A stretch of DNA of 64,000 nucleotides from Undibacter mobilis (GCF_003367195.1 NZ_QRGO01000003.1:124001-188000), one strand, 5' to 3'; counted from the stretch's first letter, positions 8,882 through 18,741 are shown. The notes: generated from the sequence alone by a model not told the origin. Program-made: numbers and translations.

Positions 8882-10978
8882 CTAGCCGGCGCGAACCAGC
8901 TTGATCGCTTCGTCCTTGCCGAACAGATAGAGCAGGTGGCGCAATGCCTGTCCGCGCTCGGTCTGTAATTGCGGGTCGCGCTCGAGGATCAGCTTGGCGT
9001 CGTCGCGTGCGGCGCCAAGATACTTTCCGTGGATCTCCAGCCGCGCGACCGAGAAGCCCGGCAGGCCGCTCTGACGCGTGCCGAGCAGGTCGCCTTCGCC
9101 GCGCAGGCGCAAATCTTCCTCGGCAATACGGAAGCCATCCTCGCTTTCGCGCAGAATGGCGAGGCGTGCCTTGGCGGTCTCGCCCAGCGGGCCCTTGTAC
9201 AGCAGCAAGCAGGTCGATTTGCCCGAACCGCGGCCAACGCGGCCGCGCAACTGGTGAAGCTGAGCCAGTCCGAAGCGTTCAGCGTGCTCGATCACCATGA
9301 TGGTGGCTTCGGGCACGTCGACGCCAACTTCGATCACTGTGGTGGCGACGAGCAACTGGCTTTGCCCCGAGGCAAAGCGCGCCATGGCGGCGTCCTTCTC
9401 CGCAGCTTTCATCTTGCCGTGCACCAGATCGACCTTTGAGCCGAACCTCCGCCGCAGGTCTTCGTAACGGGCCTCGGCCGCGGCCAGATCGATCTTTTCT
9501 GACTCTTCGACGAGCGGGCAGACCCAGTAGGCGCGCTTGCCTTCGGAGATGGCGCGACCGATGGCGTCTTCGACGTCGCCAACGCGGTCGAGCGCGATGG
9601 TGCGGGTGTCGATCGGCTGGCGGCCGGGCGGCTTCTCACGCAGTTCGGAGATGTCCATGTCACCGAAATAGGTGAGGACGAGCGTGCGCGGAATCGGCGT
9701 TGCGGTGAGCACCAGCACGTCGACCGCGTCGCCCTTCTGCGTCAGCGCGAGGCGCTGATGGACGCCGAAGCGATGCTGCTCGTCGACGATTGCCAAGGCG
9801 AGGTCGTGGAACAGCACCTCGTCCTGGAACAGCGCGTGTGTACCGACGACAAGGTCGATCTCGCCGAGCGCCAGACGGTCGAGGATGGCCTTGCGCTCGC
9901 CGCCACGGTCGCGGCCGGTGAGAAGGGCGACGTGGATGCCGGCGACCTTGGCGAGTGGCTCGATGGTCGCGAAGTGCTGTCGTGCCAGAATTTCGGTCGG
10001 CGCCATGATCGCGGCTTGCCTGCCGGCCTCAATGACGGTCGCCGCCGCAATCAGCGCCACGACGGTCTTGCCGGAACCGACGTCGCCCTGCACCAGCCGC
10101 AACATGCGCTGCGGCAAAGCGAGATCATTGACGATATCGTTGACCGCCTGCTGCTGCGAATGCGTCAGCGTATAAGGCAGGGCCTTCATGACTTTCGCGC
10201 GCAGCAGGCCCTCGCTCGACGTGCCCCGGCCGGCCTGCCGGCGCATATGTGCGCGCATCAACGCTAGCGCCAGTTGACCAGCGAGCAGTTCGTCGAAGGC
10301 AAGCCGCGTCCAGGCCAAGCTTTCGGGGGCGATATCGCTGGGCTCCTGCGGCTTATGCAAGCTGCGCAGCGCCTCGGCAAAGGGTGGCAGTCGCTCGCGC
10401 GACACCCAGGCTTCGTCCTGCCACTCTGGCAACGCCGGGACGCGCGCGAGCGCGCCGTCCATGGCACGGCGGACATTGCCGAGATTGAGCCCCTCGGTGA
10501 GCGGGTAGACCGGCTCAACAAGAGGCAGATCGGCAAAGCCCTTTTCATCGACGACGCGGTCGGGGTGCACCATCTGCAGCATGCCGTCGTAGAACTCGGC
10601 GGTGCCGGAGACGTAACGCTTTTCGCCGACCGGCAGGAGCTTCTCCAGATGGTCACGCCGGGCGTGGAAAAACGTGAGCGTCAGCGTGCCGGTGTCGTCT
10701 GACGTGACAATGCGATAGGGCGCGCGGGGCCGGTTCGGCGGCGCCGGCCGGTGCTCTTCGACGGTGACAGACACGGTGACGATCTGCCCGGGCTGGACCT
10801 CGTTGAGCCTGGGCCGGGCGCGGCGGTCGATGGTGCCGGAGGGCATGTGCAGCAACAGGTCGATGACGCGCGGCTCGTCGCGGCCGAGCAGCTTGCCATA
10901 GAGCACCGCTAGCTTCGGCCCGACGCCGGGCAGACTGGTGATTGAGGCGAACAGGGGATTGAGGACGGGCGCGCGCAT
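8882..10978 (-). CDS. recG: ATP-dependent DNA helicase RecG
   Basis: A protein of 698 residues, normal for RecG. It remodels stalled forks and branch-migrates Holliday junctions. An N-terminal wedge/OB domain (about 60-150, LPGVGPK near the start) precedes the superfamily 2 helicase core. Walker A GDVGSGKT is at 298-305, the DExH-type box reads VDEQHRFGV, and motif VI is QLRGRVGRG. It is divergent from sdhE, and mfd lies just beyond. RecG and Mfd share this helicase module, so two related translocases sit close together here. Confidence 0.97.
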   Translation of the reverse strand: MRAPVLNPLFASITSLPGVGPKLAVLYGKLLGRDEPRVIDLLLHMPSGTIDRRARPRLNEVQPGQIVTVSVTVEEHRPAPPNRPRAPYRIVTSDDTGTLTLTFFHARRDHLEKLLPVGEKRYVSGTAEFYDGMLQMVHPDRVVDEKGFADLPLVEPVYPLTEGLNLGNVRRAMDGALARVPALPEWQDEAWVSRERLPPFAEALRSLHKPQEPSDIAPESLAWTRLAFDELLAGQLALALMRAHMRRQAGRGTSSEGLLRAKVMKALPYTLTHSQQQAVNDIVNDLALPQRMLRLVQGDVGSGKTVVALIAAATVIEAGRQAAIMAPTEILARQHFATIEPLAKVAGIHVALLTGRDRGGERKAILDRLALGEIDLVVGTHALFQDEVLFHDLALAIVDEQHRFGVHQRLALTQKGDAVDVLVLTATPIPRTLVLTYFGDMDISELREKPPGRQPIDTRTIALDRVGDVEDAIGRAISEGKRAYWVCPLVEESEKIDLAAAEARYEDLRRRFGSKVDLVHGKMKAAEKDAAMARFASGQSQLLVATTVIEVGVDVPEATIMVIEHAERFGLAQLHQLRGRVGRGSGKSTCLLLYKGPLGETAKARLAILRESEDGFRIAEEDLRLRGEGDLLGTRQSGLPGFSVARLEIHGKYLGAARDDAKLILERDPQLQTERGQALRHLLYLFGKDEAIKLVRAG

Positions 10979-11021
10979 GGACTGACTTTAGTGGATTTCC
11001 CGCCGCTGCAAACGCAGGGCC

Positions 11022-11050
11022 ATGACAAGTCAAAGAGTTATGCCTATATA
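11022..11050 (+). promoter_or_regulatory. Candidate sigma70-type promoter for sdhE-mfd
   Basis: ATGACA at 11022-11027 (one mismatch to the -35 consensus), a 17-bp spacer and TATATA at 11045-11050 lie 45 bp before the sdhE start, in the divergent recG/sdhE gap. The placement is right, but two hexamers alone are weak proof in a GC-rich genome. Confidence 0.38.
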
Positions 11051-11095
11051 CCCCGCGCCCGGCACCGTCCGGGTTTTTGGCGTTGGAGAAATCCG

Positions 11096-11380
11096 TTGAG
11101 CGGCACCGAAATCTCAAGCGAAGGACTGGACCTGAGGCGGCGCAAGCTCAAGTTTCGGCTGTGGCACCGCGGCATCCGCGAAATGGACCTGGTGATGGGC
11201 GGCTTCGCCGATGCCGAACTGATGAACCTTTCCGATGCCGAGTTGAGCGAGGTCGAGACCTGGCTCGATATTCCGGACCAGCAGATGTTCGCTTGGGTCA
11301 ACGGCTCGGAGACGCCGCCGACCGGGCTCGACACGCCGCTTTTCCGTAAGCTGCGCACCTTCCACGGCACCCGGCCTTAG
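11096..11380 (+). CDS. sdhE: FAD assembly factor SdhE (succinate dehydrogenase assembly factor 2)
   Basis: A protein of 94 residues that promotes covalent flavinylation of SdhA. It shows the family core RRRKLKFRLWHRGIREMD, where the conserved RGxxE-type element (RGIREMD) contacts the flavoprotein, and the later WLDIPDQQMFAWV helix. The start is a TTG at 11096 with GGAG at 11084-11087. The only longer starts would run through the promoter region and add unrelated residues. It is 33 bp upstream of mfd, divergent from recG. Confidence 0.92.
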   Translation: MSGTEISSEGLDLRRRKLKFRLWHRGIREMDLVMGGFADAELMNLSDAELSEVETWLDIPDQQMFAWVNGSETPPTGLDTPLFRKLRTFHGTRP

Positions 11381-11413
11381 GGCTGGCAATTAGAAGACAA
11401 AGACTGGAATTCG

Positions 11414-14400
11414 ATGGCTCAATCTCCCGCTCAAGCCCTGAAAGTTGGCCGTGCGCTCACCTTGGCGCAGGTTGCCGACGGCGCCGAAGGTCTGGTGCTG
11501 GCCGATCTTGCACGCGCCATTGCCGCGCGAGCCAATGCGCCGGCGATCTCGCTCGCGGTCGTGTGCCGCGACGGCCAGCGCATGGCGCAGCTAGCCCGCG
11601 CGCTGTCGTTCTTCGGCCCCGATATCGAGGTGATGGAATTCCCCGCCTGGGACTGCCAGCCCTATGATCGCGTCTCGCCGAACGCGGCCATCGTCGCCCA
11701 GCGCATGACCACCTTGTCGCGCCTTGCGCGCGTTCAAGGCCGCGACAAGCCGTCGATCCTGGTCACCACCGCTAATGCCATCACCCAACGCGTTCCGGCG
11801 CGTGAATTCACCGCGACGCATGCCTTGTCGGTCGCGCCGGGCAATGTGCTCGGCATGGCAAGCGTGGTCGAGTGGCTTGAGCTCAACGGTTATTTGCGCG
11901 CCTCCACGGTGCGCGAGCCGGGCGAATACGCGGTGCGCGGCGGTATTCTTGATCTCTATCCGCCGGGCCTCGATATGCCGGTGCGGTTCGATTACTTCGG
12001 CGACTCCGTCGAAAGCATCAAGACCTTCGATCCGCAGACCCAGCGCAGCGAGATGCCAATGGGCAAGCTCGATCTGGTGCCCGTCGCCGAATTCCAGCTC
12101 ATCACGGAAACGATCCGCCGCTTCCGCACCGGCTACGTCTCGCAGTTCGGGGCTGCTGGGCCGGACGACTTGCTGTACGAGGCGGTCAGCGAGGGCCGCC
12201 GCTATCCGGGGATGGAGCATTGGCTGCCGCTGTTCCATGACAGCATGGACACTTTGTTTGACTATTTGCCCGGATCGCCAGTCGCGCTTGAGGCGCTGGC
12301 TGACGATGCGGTCGATCAGCGCTTCGCCCAGATCAAGGATTACTACGAGGCGCGCGCCGAGGCGCTGAAAGAGGGCATGACACCGGCCTACAAGCCCATG
12401 CCGCCGGACAAGCTCTATCTCACCGATGCGGAGTGGAAGGAGTGGCTGGGACGGCTCGCAGTCGCCAAGCTCAAGCCGTTCGACGTACCGGCTGCCGCCG
12501 ACGTGATCGATATCGGCGCATTGCCAGGTCACAACTTCATCACCGAGCGCACCGAACCGGGCGGCAATGTGTTCGAGGCGGTCGCCAAGCACGTCAACAC
12601 GCTGCAGGGCGACGGCAAGCGCGTCGTCATTGCGTTGTGGAGCGAAGGTGCGCGTGAGCGCATGGGGCATGTGCTCGCCGACCACAAGCTGGTCAATCTG
12701 AAGTCTGTCGGCTCGTGGCAGCAGGTGACCGCTGCACCGAAGCACGAAATTTTGTTCGCAGTGCTTGGCGTCGACGCAGGTTTCGTCACCGACAATGCCG
12801 CGGTCATCAGCGAGCAGGATATTCTCGGCGACCGCCTGGTGCGCACGCGCAAGGCCACGCGCCGCGCCGACAATTTCATCCAGGAAGCGACCTCGCTGTC
12901 GACCGGCGATCTCGTCGTGCATGTCGATCATGGCATCGGGCGTTTCATCGGCCTGCAGCCGATCACCGTGAACGGTGCGACGCAGGATTGTCTCGAGATT
13001 CATTACGCCGAGGGCGCCAAGCTGTTCCTGCCAGTCGTGAACGTCGAGCTGCTGTCGCGTTACGGCTCCGAGCAGACGAACGTCGAGCTCGACCGGCTCG
13101 GCAGCGGCAACTGGCAGGCGCGAAAGGCGCGCATGAAGAGCCGCATCCGCGAGATCGCGGGCGAGCTCATCAAGATTGCTGCCGAACGGCAGTTGCGCGA
13201 GGCGCCGAAGCTCACGGTCACGCCGGGTGCCTATGACGAGTTCGCCGCCGGCTTTCCCTATGAGGAAACCGACGACCAACTTACCGCCATCGATGCCACG
13301 CTGAATGACCTCGCCTCGGGACGGCCGATGGACCGACTGGTGTGCGGTGACGTCGGTTTCGGCAAGACCGAGATTGCGCTCCGCGCCGCCTTCGATGCCG
13401 TGATGAACGGCAAGCAGGTTGCGGTGGTGGTGCCCACGACGTTGCTGGCACGCCAGCACTTCAAGAATTTCTCCGAGCGCTTTCGCGGCTTTCCCGTCAA
13501 CGTCGCGCAGCTGTCGCGGCTGGTGCCAGCGGCGCAAATGACGCTCAACAAGAAGGGCCTTGCCGACGGCTCGGTCGACATCGTCGTCGGCACCCATGCC
13601 GTGCTGGGCAAGGCGATCAAGTTCAAGGATCTCGGCCTCGTGGTGGTCGACGAGGAGCAGCATTTCGGCGTGTCCCACAAGGAGCGTCTGAAGACATTGC
13701 GCGCCGAGGTGCATGTGTTGACGCTGACGGCGACGCCGATCCCGCGCACCTTGCAACTGGCGCTTACTGGCGTGCGCGATCTGTCGATCATCGCTTCCCC
13801 TCCGGTCGATCGTCTGGCGGTGCGCACTTTCGTCACGCCGTTCGATCCTTTGGTGGTGCGTGAAGCGCTGCTGCGTGAGAAATATCGCGGCGGCCAGGCT
13901 TTCTATGTCTGTCCGCGCATCGATGATCTCGCCGAGGCCAAGGATTTCCTCGACAAGCATGTGCCGGAGGTGCGCGTCGTCGTTGCACACGGCCAGATGG
14001 CGCCGACCGTGCTCGACGACATCATGTCGGCCTTCTACGACGGCAAATATGACGTGCTGCTCTCGACCACCATCGTCGAATCCGGGCTCGACATTCCAAC
14101 CGCGAACACGCTGATCGTTCATCGTGCCGATATGTTCGGCCTGGCGCAGCTCTACCAGCTGCGCGGCCGCGTGGGCCGCGCCAAGCTGCGGGCCTATGCG
14201 CTGCTGACGCTGCCGGCGAACCGCACTATCACGCCGCAGGCGGAACGGCGCCTGAAGGTGCTGCAGTCGCTCGATACCTTGGGGGCAGGATTCCAGCTTG
14301 CCTCGCACGACCTCGACATTCGCGGCGCCGGCAACCTGCTGGGCGAGGAGCAGTCCGGCCACATCAAGGAGGTCGGTTTCGAGCTCTATCAACAAATGCT

Positions 14401-14926
14401 GGAGGAGGCGGTCACCAGCGCCAAGGCGGGCATCACCGAGGTGGTGGCGGATCGCTGGTCACCGCAAATCACCATCGGTATGCCGATCCTCATCCCTGAT
14501 GATTATGTCGCCGACCTGTCGGTGCGCCTCGCACTCTACCGCCGTCTCGCCGACCTGGAAGAGGAGCGCGACATCGACAGCTTTGCGGCCGAGATGGTGG
14601 ACCGTTTCGGCCCGCTGCCGAAGGACGTGGAGCATCTGCTGCAGATTGTACAGATCAAGGCGCTGTGCCGGCACGCCAACGTCGACAAGCTTGATGCGGG
14701 TCCGAAGGGGGCGGTGCTGTCGTTCCGCGACAATGCCTTTGCCAATCCGGAAGGCCTCATGCTGTTCATCCGCGATCATGCGGCGAGCGTGAAGGTGCGC
14801 AACGACAAGAACGGCCAGCGGCTGGTCTTTCTCGAAGACTGGGACAGGCCGGAGGAGCGGCTCAAGGGCGCGCTGGCTATCGTGCGGCGGTTGTCGTCGA
14901 TTGCGACGAAGGCCAAAGCAGCGTGA
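11414..14926 (+). CDS. mfd: Transcription-repair coupling factor Mfd
   Basis: A protein of 1170 residues, normal length. It displaces stalled RNA polymerase and recruits UvrA. In order: the UvrB-homology region (about 20-330), the polymerase-interacting CarD-like domain (about 490-580, containing DLVVHVDHGIGRFIG), the RecG-like translocase with Walker A GDVGFGKT at about 645 and DEEQ box at about 745, and the C-terminal TRCF autoinhibitory domain. QLYQLRGRVGRAK is motif VI. It follows sdhE by 33 bp on the same strand. Confidence 0.97.
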   Translation: MAQSPAQALKVGRALTLAQVADGAEGLVLADLARAIAARANAPAISLAVVCRDGQRMAQLARALSFFGPDIEVMEFPAWDCQPYDRVSPNAAIVAQRMTTLSRLARVQGRDKPSILVTTANAITQRVPAREFTATHALSVAPGNVLGMASVVEWLELNGYLRASTVREPGEYAVRGGILDLYPPGLDMPVRFDYFGDSVESIKTFDPQTQRSEMPMGKLDLVPVAEFQLITETIRRFRTGYVSQFGAAGPDDLLYEAVSEGRRYPGMEHWLPLFHDSMDTLFDYLPGSPVALEALADDAVDQRFAQIKDYYEARAEALKEGMTPAYKPMPPDKLYLTDAEWKEWLGRLAVAKLKPFDVPAAADVIDIGALPGHNFITERTEPGGNVFEAVAKHVNTLQGDGKRVVIALWSEGARERMGHVLADHKLVNLKSVGSWQQVTAAPKHEILFAVLGVDAGFVTDNAAVISEQDILGDRLVRTRKATRRADNFIQEATSLSTGDLVVHVDHGIGRFIGLQPITVNGATQDCLEIHYAEGAKLFLPVVNVELLSRYGSEQTNVELDRLGSGNWQARKARMKSRIREIAGELIKIAAERQLREAPKLTVTPGAYDEFAAGFPYEETDDQLTAIDATLNDLASGRPMDRLVCGDVGFGKTEIALRAAFDAVMNGKQVAVVVPTTLLARQHFKNFSERFRGFPVNVAQLSRLVPAAQMTLNKKGLADGSVDIVVGTHAVLGKAIKFKDLGLVVVDEEQHFGVSHKERLKTLRAEVHVLTLTATPIPRTLQLALTGVRDLSIIASPPVDRLAVRTFVTPFDPLVVREALLREKYRGGQAFYVCPRIDDLAEAKDFLDKHVPEVRVVVAHGQMAPTVLDDIMSAFYDGKYDVLLSTTIVESGLDIPTANTLIVHRADMFGLAQLYQLRGRVGRAKLRAYALLTLPANRTITPQAERRLKVLQSLDTLGAGFQLASHDLDIRGAGNLLGEEQSGHIKEVGFELYQQMLEEAVTSAKAGITEVVADRWSPQITIGMPILIPDDYVADLSVRLALYRRLADLEEERDIDSFAAEMVDRFGPLPKDVEHLLQIVQIKALCRHANVDKLDAGPKGAVLSFRDNAFANPEGLMLFIRDHAASVKVRNDKNGQRLVFLEDWDRPEERLKGALAIVRRLSSIATKAKAA

Positions 14927-15023
14927 AGAGGGCGACTTAAACCACCCCATCTGGCGCGCCGATTGATGCAGGCGATGGGTCTCGACGCCGGCCAACGAGG
15001 CGGCTGATTCAGTCGGCCGACGG

Positions 15024-15677
15024 TTACTCGCTGGCGTTGCCGGCCTGTGCTGTACGGGCAATGGCTTGGGCGAGATGTTCCGACGATTGTGCGCCGGAGA
15101 CCGCGAAGCGGCCGCCGAAGATGAACATGGGCACGCCCTGAATGCCAGCTTCCTTGGCGCTTTCGGCTTCCTGGGTCACGGCTTCGACATCCTGGTCGCT
15201 ATCGAGCGCCGCACGGATATCCTCGGGGTCCAGCCCAATATCGGCGGCCGCCTGAACGAGCACCGCCTGGTTGGTGAGGTCGGCGCCTTCCGTGAAATAC
15301 AGATCCATCAACCGCTGCTTCATGGCGCCGGCCTTGCCGATGCCGCCGGCCCAGCGGATCAGGCGATGAGCGTCAATGGTGTTGGGCTGATTCGAAATGC
15401 CGGCCGCGTTGTAGATCAGGCCCTCGGCTGCCGCTGCCGCAACGACGCGCTGGGCGATTTCTTTGTATCGGTCCGGCGAACCGAATTTGGTGGTCAGGTA
15501 CTCGTTGCGCGCAATGCCTTCGCGCGGAATCCAGTCGTTGAGGAAATAAGGGCGGTAATGCACCTCGACCGGAGTGTCCGGCGACAGCGCAATTGCCTGC
15601 TCAAGCCGCTTCTTACCGATGAAGCACCACGGACAAACGATGTCGGAGACGACGTCGATTCGGACGGGCTGGGTCAT
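15024..15677 (-). CDS. DsbA-family oxidoreductase (FrnE-type, cytosolic)
   Basis: A protein of 217 residues with no signal peptide. The N-terminal strand leads into DIVCPWCFIGKKRLE, so the thioredoxin-fold active site is C15-P-W-C18. The helical insertion and the cis-Pro region GIQGVPMFIFG match the FrnE/2-hydroxychromene-2-carboxylate isomerase-like branch of the DsbA family. Members act on cytosolic disulfides or in stress tolerance; the substrate is not evident. The ATG at 15677 has an AGGAGT ribosome binding site. A longer in-frame start at 15728 is rejected. It is the last gene of a minus-strand run from 20.5 kb. Confidence 0.9.
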   Translation of the reverse strand: MTQPVRIDVVSDIVCPWCFIGKKRLEQAIALSPDTPVEVHYRPYFLNDWIPREGIARNEYLTTKFGSPDRYKEIAQRVVAAAAAEGLIYNAAGISNQPNTIDAHRLIRWAGGIGKAGAMKQRLMDLYFTEGADLTNQAVLVQAAADIGLDPEDIRAALDSDQDVEAVTQEAESAKEAGIQGVPMFIFGGRFAVSGAQSSEHLAQAIARTAQAGNASE

Positions 15678-15714
15678 GAGGTCACTCCTTGTTGGGAGTA
15701 ACGTAATGATCCGG

Positions 15715-16980
15715 CTACTCGGCCGCAACCATGGGACTGTCCATCACGCGCTGCATCAGGCTTTGCAGCGTATCGCCGTTCTTGAACGAGGCGAGCGTGA
15801 CATTGGCGGTGATGCGACCGTTCGGATTGGTCGGCGCACGCATCACGTTCTTGATCGCCGCCGCGAGGCGGCGGGCCACGATATGGCCGCTACGCAGATC
15901 GGTCTGGGTGAAGGCGACCAGCAGCGCACCATCGTCGTCATTGCAGGCGAAGTCGATGTTGCGCATCAGCTTGCTGGCGAGCCGGGCGCCGTCGAAATGG
16001 CAGCGGCGTTCATGCGCGCCCTCAAAGGTGAAACGGGCGAGGGTCAGCGCGTGGCTACGGTCGGCGGCCTCGCTGACGGCCTTGTTGAGTTCGCGCCAGA
16101 AGGATTCCGGCGTCAAAAGGCCGGTGCGCGGTTCGTACAGACCGTCGGTGTCGAGCGAATGCAGCATGCGCTTGAGCCGCGACTGCAGGGCATGGAGTCG
16201 TACCAGCGGCACCATGCGTGAGACCAGACGTTCCGGCGCTTGCCGGATGCTGTCGAGATTGGGCAGGCCGCCTTCGTAACCCTGCGGAATGTCGCCCATG
16301 ACGGCGACCGGGATCTCGTGGAAGCGCGCCTCTTGTGCGAGGAAGGTCAGGAACGCCTCGATCATGCGCGGCGAGAAGCCGTCGCCAATGATGATGCCGT
16401 CGATGTCGCGCTCTTCGAGGTGGCGCGCGGCGGCTTCGACGCTAAGCGCGCCGACCATCTTGGCCTGTTCGCCTATGGCGACGCCCAGAGCGGGATAAAG
16501 CGGACCGCGTCCGGCGATCAATACCGTCGCATCGTCCAGTGGATCGCCGATGGGCAATTCCAGCATGGTGCCGCCCTGTGCGGCGAAGGTCTCGATCCGG
16601 CGCAGCACCGTCGAATGCAGCGCACGCACGCGCAGAGCCGACTGCAGGCGCCCGATCAGGCAGTCGAAGGGTGCGTCGAGATCGGCGGTCAGCGCGGTTG
16701 GGATGGCGGCGTCACGGTCGGCGTCGGCCATGGCGAGGATCGGTACGATCGGACCCTGAACGGTCGCGACCTGAAGCGCCAGCATGCGGCCGGATGCTTC
16801 GCTGACTGGCGCGCCGGGCTCGGCAATCACGATGGCGGACGGCTTGACCGACACAAAGGCGGTCGGAGCGTCGGCCCATTGGGTTTCGATGACAGGGAAA
16901 GCGCCGGCGGCGCCCAGCGCCTCGACGACAGCGGTGGCTGGCTCTTCCGAGACCACCAGCAAGGGACCTTGCAGCGACAT
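15715..16980 (-). CDS. Degenerate GGDEF-domain protein with receiver-like N-terminal domains
   Basis: A protein of 421 residues. The first 270 residues look like two alpha/beta receiver-like modules. The last 145 follow the GGDEF fold: an entry motif YEPRTGLLTPESFWREL, a central helix pair, and VARRLAAAIK. The catalytic signature GGDEF is replaced by NDDDGA (about 347-352), so diguanylate cyclase activity is unlikely and a scaffold or sensing role is inferred. The ATG at 16980 was preferred to a TTG at 16989. It lies 133 bp downstream of the adenylate-forming-enzyme homologue on the same strand, which is also degenerate. Confidence 0.75.
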   Translation of the reverse strand: MSLQGPLLVVSEEPATAVVEALGAAGAFPVIETQWADAPTAFVSVKPSAIVIAEPGAPVSEASGRMLALQVATVQGPIVPILAMADADRDAAIPTALTADLDAPFDCLIGRLQSALRVRALHSTVLRRIETFAAQGGTMLELPIGDPLDDATVLIAGRGPLYPALGVAIGEQAKMVGALSVEAAARHLEERDIDGIIIGDGFSPRMIEAFLTFLAQEARFHEIPVAVMGDIPQGYEGGLPNLDSIRQAPERLVSRMVPLVRLHALQSRLKRMLHSLDTDGLYEPRTGLLTPESFWRELNKAVSEAADRSHALTLARFTFEGAHERRCHFDGARLASKLMRNIDFACNDDDGALLVAFTQTDLRSGHIVARRLAAAIKNVMRAPTNPNGRITANVTLASFKNGDTLQSLMQRVMDSPMVAAE

Positions 16981-17113
16981 GAGACGCAACGCCGTACTAT
17001 GTTACGCAACAAACACGTCCCCGAACGCGGGCCGTGCCTAACGGATCGCAAACCATAGGCACGTGGCCCTTAACGCCGCGTCAACGACAAATAAACACTG
17101 CTAAACAAACAGG

Positions 17114-18634
17114 CTAGGCGGCAAGGCCACGCGGCCGGAAGGCTGCGGCAATCAGCGGGCTGCCACCCTGGCCGAGGATGGACACGGCCACGTCGGCGTT
17201 GTCGAGAGCGCTGCCGGCCAGCTTTTGCGCCATCAGACTGCCCGGCAAAGCAACGATCGTGGCCGCCGGGTCGGCCATCGAAACTTGGCTTTCCATGTCG
17301 CGGATGGTGAAGCGATATCCACCGATAGCGGCGATGCCGCCAGGGGGGCCACTGACAGTCAGAGTGCGGGCTTCTTCATCGGCGCGGCAGGTAAAGCCGG
17401 TGTCGACGAAGCCATCTTTGTCGGCGGCCAGATAAGGCTCCGGGCCATGCTCGACGCCCGGTGGGAACGCCGCTCTGGGCACCATAGCGCCGCGCACGAG
17501 GAGCGTGCCGATCTTGCTGCGCGCAGTCTCGATATCGTGCGGTGCGCCAACCGGCCCGAGCGGCATCGCCGCCGGCAGGCCATCCGTATCCCGCGGCACG
17601 GCAATGGCACCGAGTTCGCCGAAGCATGACACGTCGGTGAGCCGCGCCGGGCCGCTCCATGCGGCGGACGTATTGAGTTGCTCGGGGGAGCGCCACACGG
17701 CGACGAGACTTTTCAACACTTGCAGGCGGCCCGCTTTGGCGAGCAACGCCACAGCGGGTCCCGGCAGCACAGCTGTATTGATGGTCCCCATCTGCTCGCC
17801 GAAGGCCTTGGCATCGAAGCCGTGATGGAGCGACAGACAACCGCCGCCGAACAGCCATGGCACGATCGTGACGGCAAGGCCGGCGAAGGACGAAGGCGGG
17901 ATTGCGGCCAGGATCGACATATGCGGACCGACGCCGATCTCCTGCGCCAGCGACAGCCCGCCGGCGATCAATTCGCTGTGGCTGCGCGCAACCGGCACCA
18001 AGCCGGCTGGTGTAACGTCGAGCGTCACCACGGCAACATGTTCGGCAGCCTGGCCGCCGCGCAAGGTGCGCGGCACAGTGGATGAAGTCTGTGTGTCGAA
18101 AACATCGTCGAGCGTCAGCACGCCGTCCGGCAGATCGCCGCCGAAGCCGCAGATGAAGCGGATCGGAAACAGCTCGGCGCCGACTTCGCCGGCCAGTTCG
18201 GCATGCTTGACCGCGCCGATGCGGGAAGCGGTCACGATCGCCTTGACGCCGAGCGGGCGCAGGGCGCCGAGAATTTCCTTCTGCCGCCATAGTACCGGCA
18301 GCGGCACCGCAATCATGCCGGCGCGCAGCACCGCCAGCAGGGTGATAATGGCCTCGACCGTGTTGGGAAGCTGGATTGCGACCAGCGTATCGGCCTGCAG
18401 GCCGGCGCGACAGAACTTGGCGGCGAGCGCGGAGATCGCCCGGTCGGCTTGCGCATAGGTCAGGCGGCGCGGCGCACCATCGGTAAAGGACGAGCGGTTC
18501 GGCGGATCGGCAAGCGCCAGCGCATCCGGATCATGTACCGCGGCGCGGCGGAAAAGATCGTCCAGGGTAGGGCGTCCTACCCCGGCCGTGCCCGTGTCGC
18601 TTTCGTTTGCGCCTGTCTCGTTGCGCAAGATCAT
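17114..18634 (-). CDS. AMP-binding (ANL superfamily) protein with degraded catalytic motifs
   Basis: A protein of 506 residues with the overall fold of acyl-CoA synthetases: RLTYAQADRAISALAAKF near 60, VAIQLPNTVEAIITLLAVLRAG near 85-106, a second lobe, and a short C-terminal domain with GGYRFTIRDMES near 438. The phosphate-binding motif (usually SGTTGxPKG) reads LDVTPAGLVPVARSH at about 205-219. The TGD motif is DTGF at about 411-414, and no A10 lysine is present at the end. Normal adenylation is therefore doubtful. The ATG at 18634 is supported by the start of homologous sequence. It sits between an orphan peptide-binding protein and a degenerate GGDEF protein. Confidence 0.8.
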   Translation of the reverse strand: MILRNETGANESDTGTAGVGRPTLDDLFRRAAVHDPDALALADPPNRSSFTDGAPRRLTYAQADRAISALAAKFCRAGLQADTLVAIQLPNTVEAIITLLAVLRAGMIAVPLPVLWRQKEILGALRPLGVKAIVTASRIGAVKHAELAGEVGAELFPIRFICGFGGDLPDGVLTLDDVFDTQTSSTVPRTLRGGQAAEHVAVVTLDVTPAGLVPVARSHSELIAGGLSLAQEIGVGPHMSILAAIPPSSFAGLAVTIVPWLFGGGCLSLHHGFDAKAFGEQMGTINTAVLPGPAVALLAKAGRLQVLKSLVAVWRSPEQLNTSAAWSGPARLTDVSCFGELGAIAVPRDTDGLPAAMPLGPVGAPHDIETARSKIGTLLVRGAMVPRAAFPPGVEHGPEPYLAADKDGFVDTGFTCRADEEARTLTVSGPPGGIAAIGGYRFTIRDMESQVSMADPAATIVALPGSLMAQKLAGSALDNADVAVSILGQGGSPLIAAAFRPRGLAA

Positions 18635-18741
18635 CGGAATTCCAGACGGTCAGGCGCCAGAAACCGCAGGCGCCACAGGAACGCAGCACCAAAACGCCGC
18701 ACCATAAAACTTTGAGAGGAACTCTTACGGCCGCTGGAACG

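Noticed and set aside
11591..14395. Very long minus-strand open frame (about 930 codons) opposite mfd
   Set aside because: The plus strand encodes an unmistakable Mfd with all motifs; the antisense frame has a low-complexity Arg/Gly/His/Asp composition and no domain. Long shadow frames are expected in GC-rich coding DNA.
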